Positions 6,560-7,550 of a stretch of DNA of 7,550 nucleotides are shown here, in pieces. Position numbers and translations under genes: made by a program. Position 1 is the stretch's first letter; each line of letters begins with the position of its first letter. The notes beneath the pieces are model-generated. The model was not told the origin of the DNA. It saw only the letters and a program-made list of their open reading frames with translations, and did not search any database. The DNA is from an uncultured Pseudodesulfovibrio sp. (GTDB lineage Bacteria > Desulfobacterota > Desulfovibrionia > Desulfovibrionales > Desulfovibrionaceae): contig CAMYLL010000118.1 in the NCBI GenBank assembly GCA_947259235.1, positions 1-7,550 on the forward strand, read 5' to 3'.

Positions 6560-6566
6560 TGAACTT

Positions 6567-7550
6567 ATGAAACTTTCAAGAAAAGCACTGGTGCTGGCCC
6601 TCGCCGCATTGCTGACTATGTCCCTTGCCATGGCCACCACGGCCAGCGCAAAGATGGTCAAGGATGTGGATAATTTTATCCTGGTTCTCGACCAATCCGG
6701 GTCCATGGCCATGAAATATGTCGGGACCAACACCAAGAAAATCAACCTCGCCCTGGCCACCATGAAATCGCTGAACGAGAGCATCCCGCCCCTGGACTAC
6801 ACGGCGGCCATGTTCCTCTTCGCGCCGTTCGAGACCAAGTATCAGCCGGCGGCATACAACAAAGCCGCCATGGCCAAGGCCATCGGCTCCGTCGGCACCA
6901 ACTTCGACATCTACAACCGCCGCACCACCATGGGTAACGCGCTGATCGACCTCGACCCGGTCCTCGCCGGTCTTTCCGGCACCACGGCGGTCATCATGTT
7001 CACCGATGGCGAGTCCAACCTCGGCGCTGATCCCGTCGCCCAGGCCAAGGCCCTCTACGCCAAGTACGGCAACAAGGTCTGCGTCCACATCGTCAGCTAT
7101 GCCGACGACGCCGACGGCCAGGTCGTCATCGACGAAATCCGCGCCCTGTCCTCCTGCACCGTTCCGGCCGACTATGCCGCGCTGAACGATGCGGCCACCA
7201 TGAAGGCCTTCACCGAGGACATCTTCTACTCTGAAGTCGCTGATGCCGCTCCGGCCCCGGCTCCCATGCCCATGGCCAAGGAGACCATCACCTTCAGCCT
7301 CCACTTCGGTTTCGACAAGTACCAGATCACCGACGAGATGATCCCCGTGCTGGAGCAGGCCAAGATAATCCTGGATGAGAACCCCTCCGCCAGCTACATC
7401 ATCAACGGCCACACCGACTCCACCGGCCCCGAGGCCTACAACCAGGGCCTGTCCGAGCGCCGCGCCAATTCGGTCAGGGATTACCTGACATCGAAAGGGA
7501 TCCGCGCCAGCCGCCTGTCCGCCAAGGGCGATGGAGAGTCGCGTCCGGTC
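6567..7550 (+). CDS. Secreted vWA-OmpA fusion protein, 3' end cut by window edge
   Basis: Predicted periplasmic, peptidoglycan-bound protein of unknown specific role; 328 codons without a stop. The N-terminus (MKLSRKALVLALAALL...TTASA-K) is a Sec signal peptide with likely cleavage after A28. A von Willebrand A domain spans about 36-220 with a full MIDAS: DQSGS (D42, S44, S46), Thr at 120/121 (RRTTMGNA) and the FTDGES Asp D147, so it should bind a divalent metal and a protein ligand. C172 and C197 could form a disulfide. An Ala/Pro/Met linker (about 225-237) leads to an OmpA-like domain: FGFDKYQIT (248-256), NGHTD with D284, and NQGLSERRA with R299. D284 and R299 have the 15-residue spacing of E. 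coli OmpA D271/R286, which bind diaminopimelate. The domain is nearly complete at the edge. Codons are strongly biased to C-ending forms (GCC, ATC, AAC, TTC), suggesting high expression. Transcribed divergently from hldD. Confidence 0.9.
   Translation, partial: MKLSRKALVLALAALLTMSLAMATTASAKMVKDVDNFILVLDQSGSMAMKYVGTNTKKINLALATMKSLNESIPPLDYTAAMFLFAPFETKYQPAAYNKAAMAKAIGSVGTNFDIYNRRTTMGNALIDLDPVLAGLSGTTAVIMFTDGESNLGADPVAQAKALYAKYGNKVCVHIVSYADDADGQVVIDEIRALSSCTVPADYAALNDAATMKAFTEDIFYSEVADAAPAPAPMPMAKETITFSLHFGFDKYQITDEMIPVLEQAKIILDENPSASYIINGHTDSTGPEAYNQGLSERRANSVRDYLTSKGIRASRLSAKGDGESRPV

Noticed and set aside
6576..7412. Minus-strand open frame of 278 codons opposite the vWA-OmpA gene
   Set aside because: Composed of Gly/Val/Asp/His runs typical of the reverse complement of C-ending codons; the plus-strand frame has a signal peptide, MIDAS and OmpA motifs.

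Overview
The window looks like ordinary chromosomal sequence from a GC-rich, LPS-bearing Gram-negative bacterium. The gene content and protein style best fit a sulfate-reducing deltaproteobacterium of the Desulfovibrio/Pseudodesulfovibrio type: a periplasmic vWA-OmpA fusion of the kind seen there, a MutL with the CPHGRP endonuclease motif, and HldD plus LptD. This assignment is inferred from protein features only; there is no rRNA or other taxonomic marker.

Positions 1-6324 hold four minus-strand genes packed head to tail, so transcription runs right to left: hldD (ADP-heptose epimerase for the LPS inner core), lptD (outer-membrane LPS translocon), mutL (mismatch repair) and alr (alanine racemase, cut by the left edge). 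The hldD-lptD gap is 13 nt, lptD and mutL overlap by 1 nt, and the mutL-alr gap is 2 nt. These spacings, and the lack of good ribosome binding sites before mutL and alr, indicate one operon with translational coupling. Three of the four products serve the cell envelope (LPS core synthesis, LPS export, D-alanine for peptidoglycan); mutL is the outlier.

Positions 6325-6566 are a 242-nt divergent intergenic region. It carries a good sigma70-type promoter and a strong Shine-Dalgarno site for the hldD operon on the minus strand, and a plausible promoter, a possible 5' mRNA hairpin and a strong Shine-Dalgarno site for the plus-strand gene. An AT-rich inverted repeat lies between the two promoters.

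Positions 6567-7550 hold the first 328 codons of a plus-strand gene for a secreted protein: signal peptide, von Willebrand A domain with an intact MIDAS, Ala/Pro linker, and an OmpA-like peptidoglycan-binding domain cut by the right edge.

No mobile elements, CRISPR arrays, tRNA/rRNA genes, prophage genes or frameshifts were seen. I found no convincing undescribed system. The points most worth a second look are the altered endonuclease motif in MutL, the reduced cysteine set of LptD, and the layout of the divergent regulatory region.
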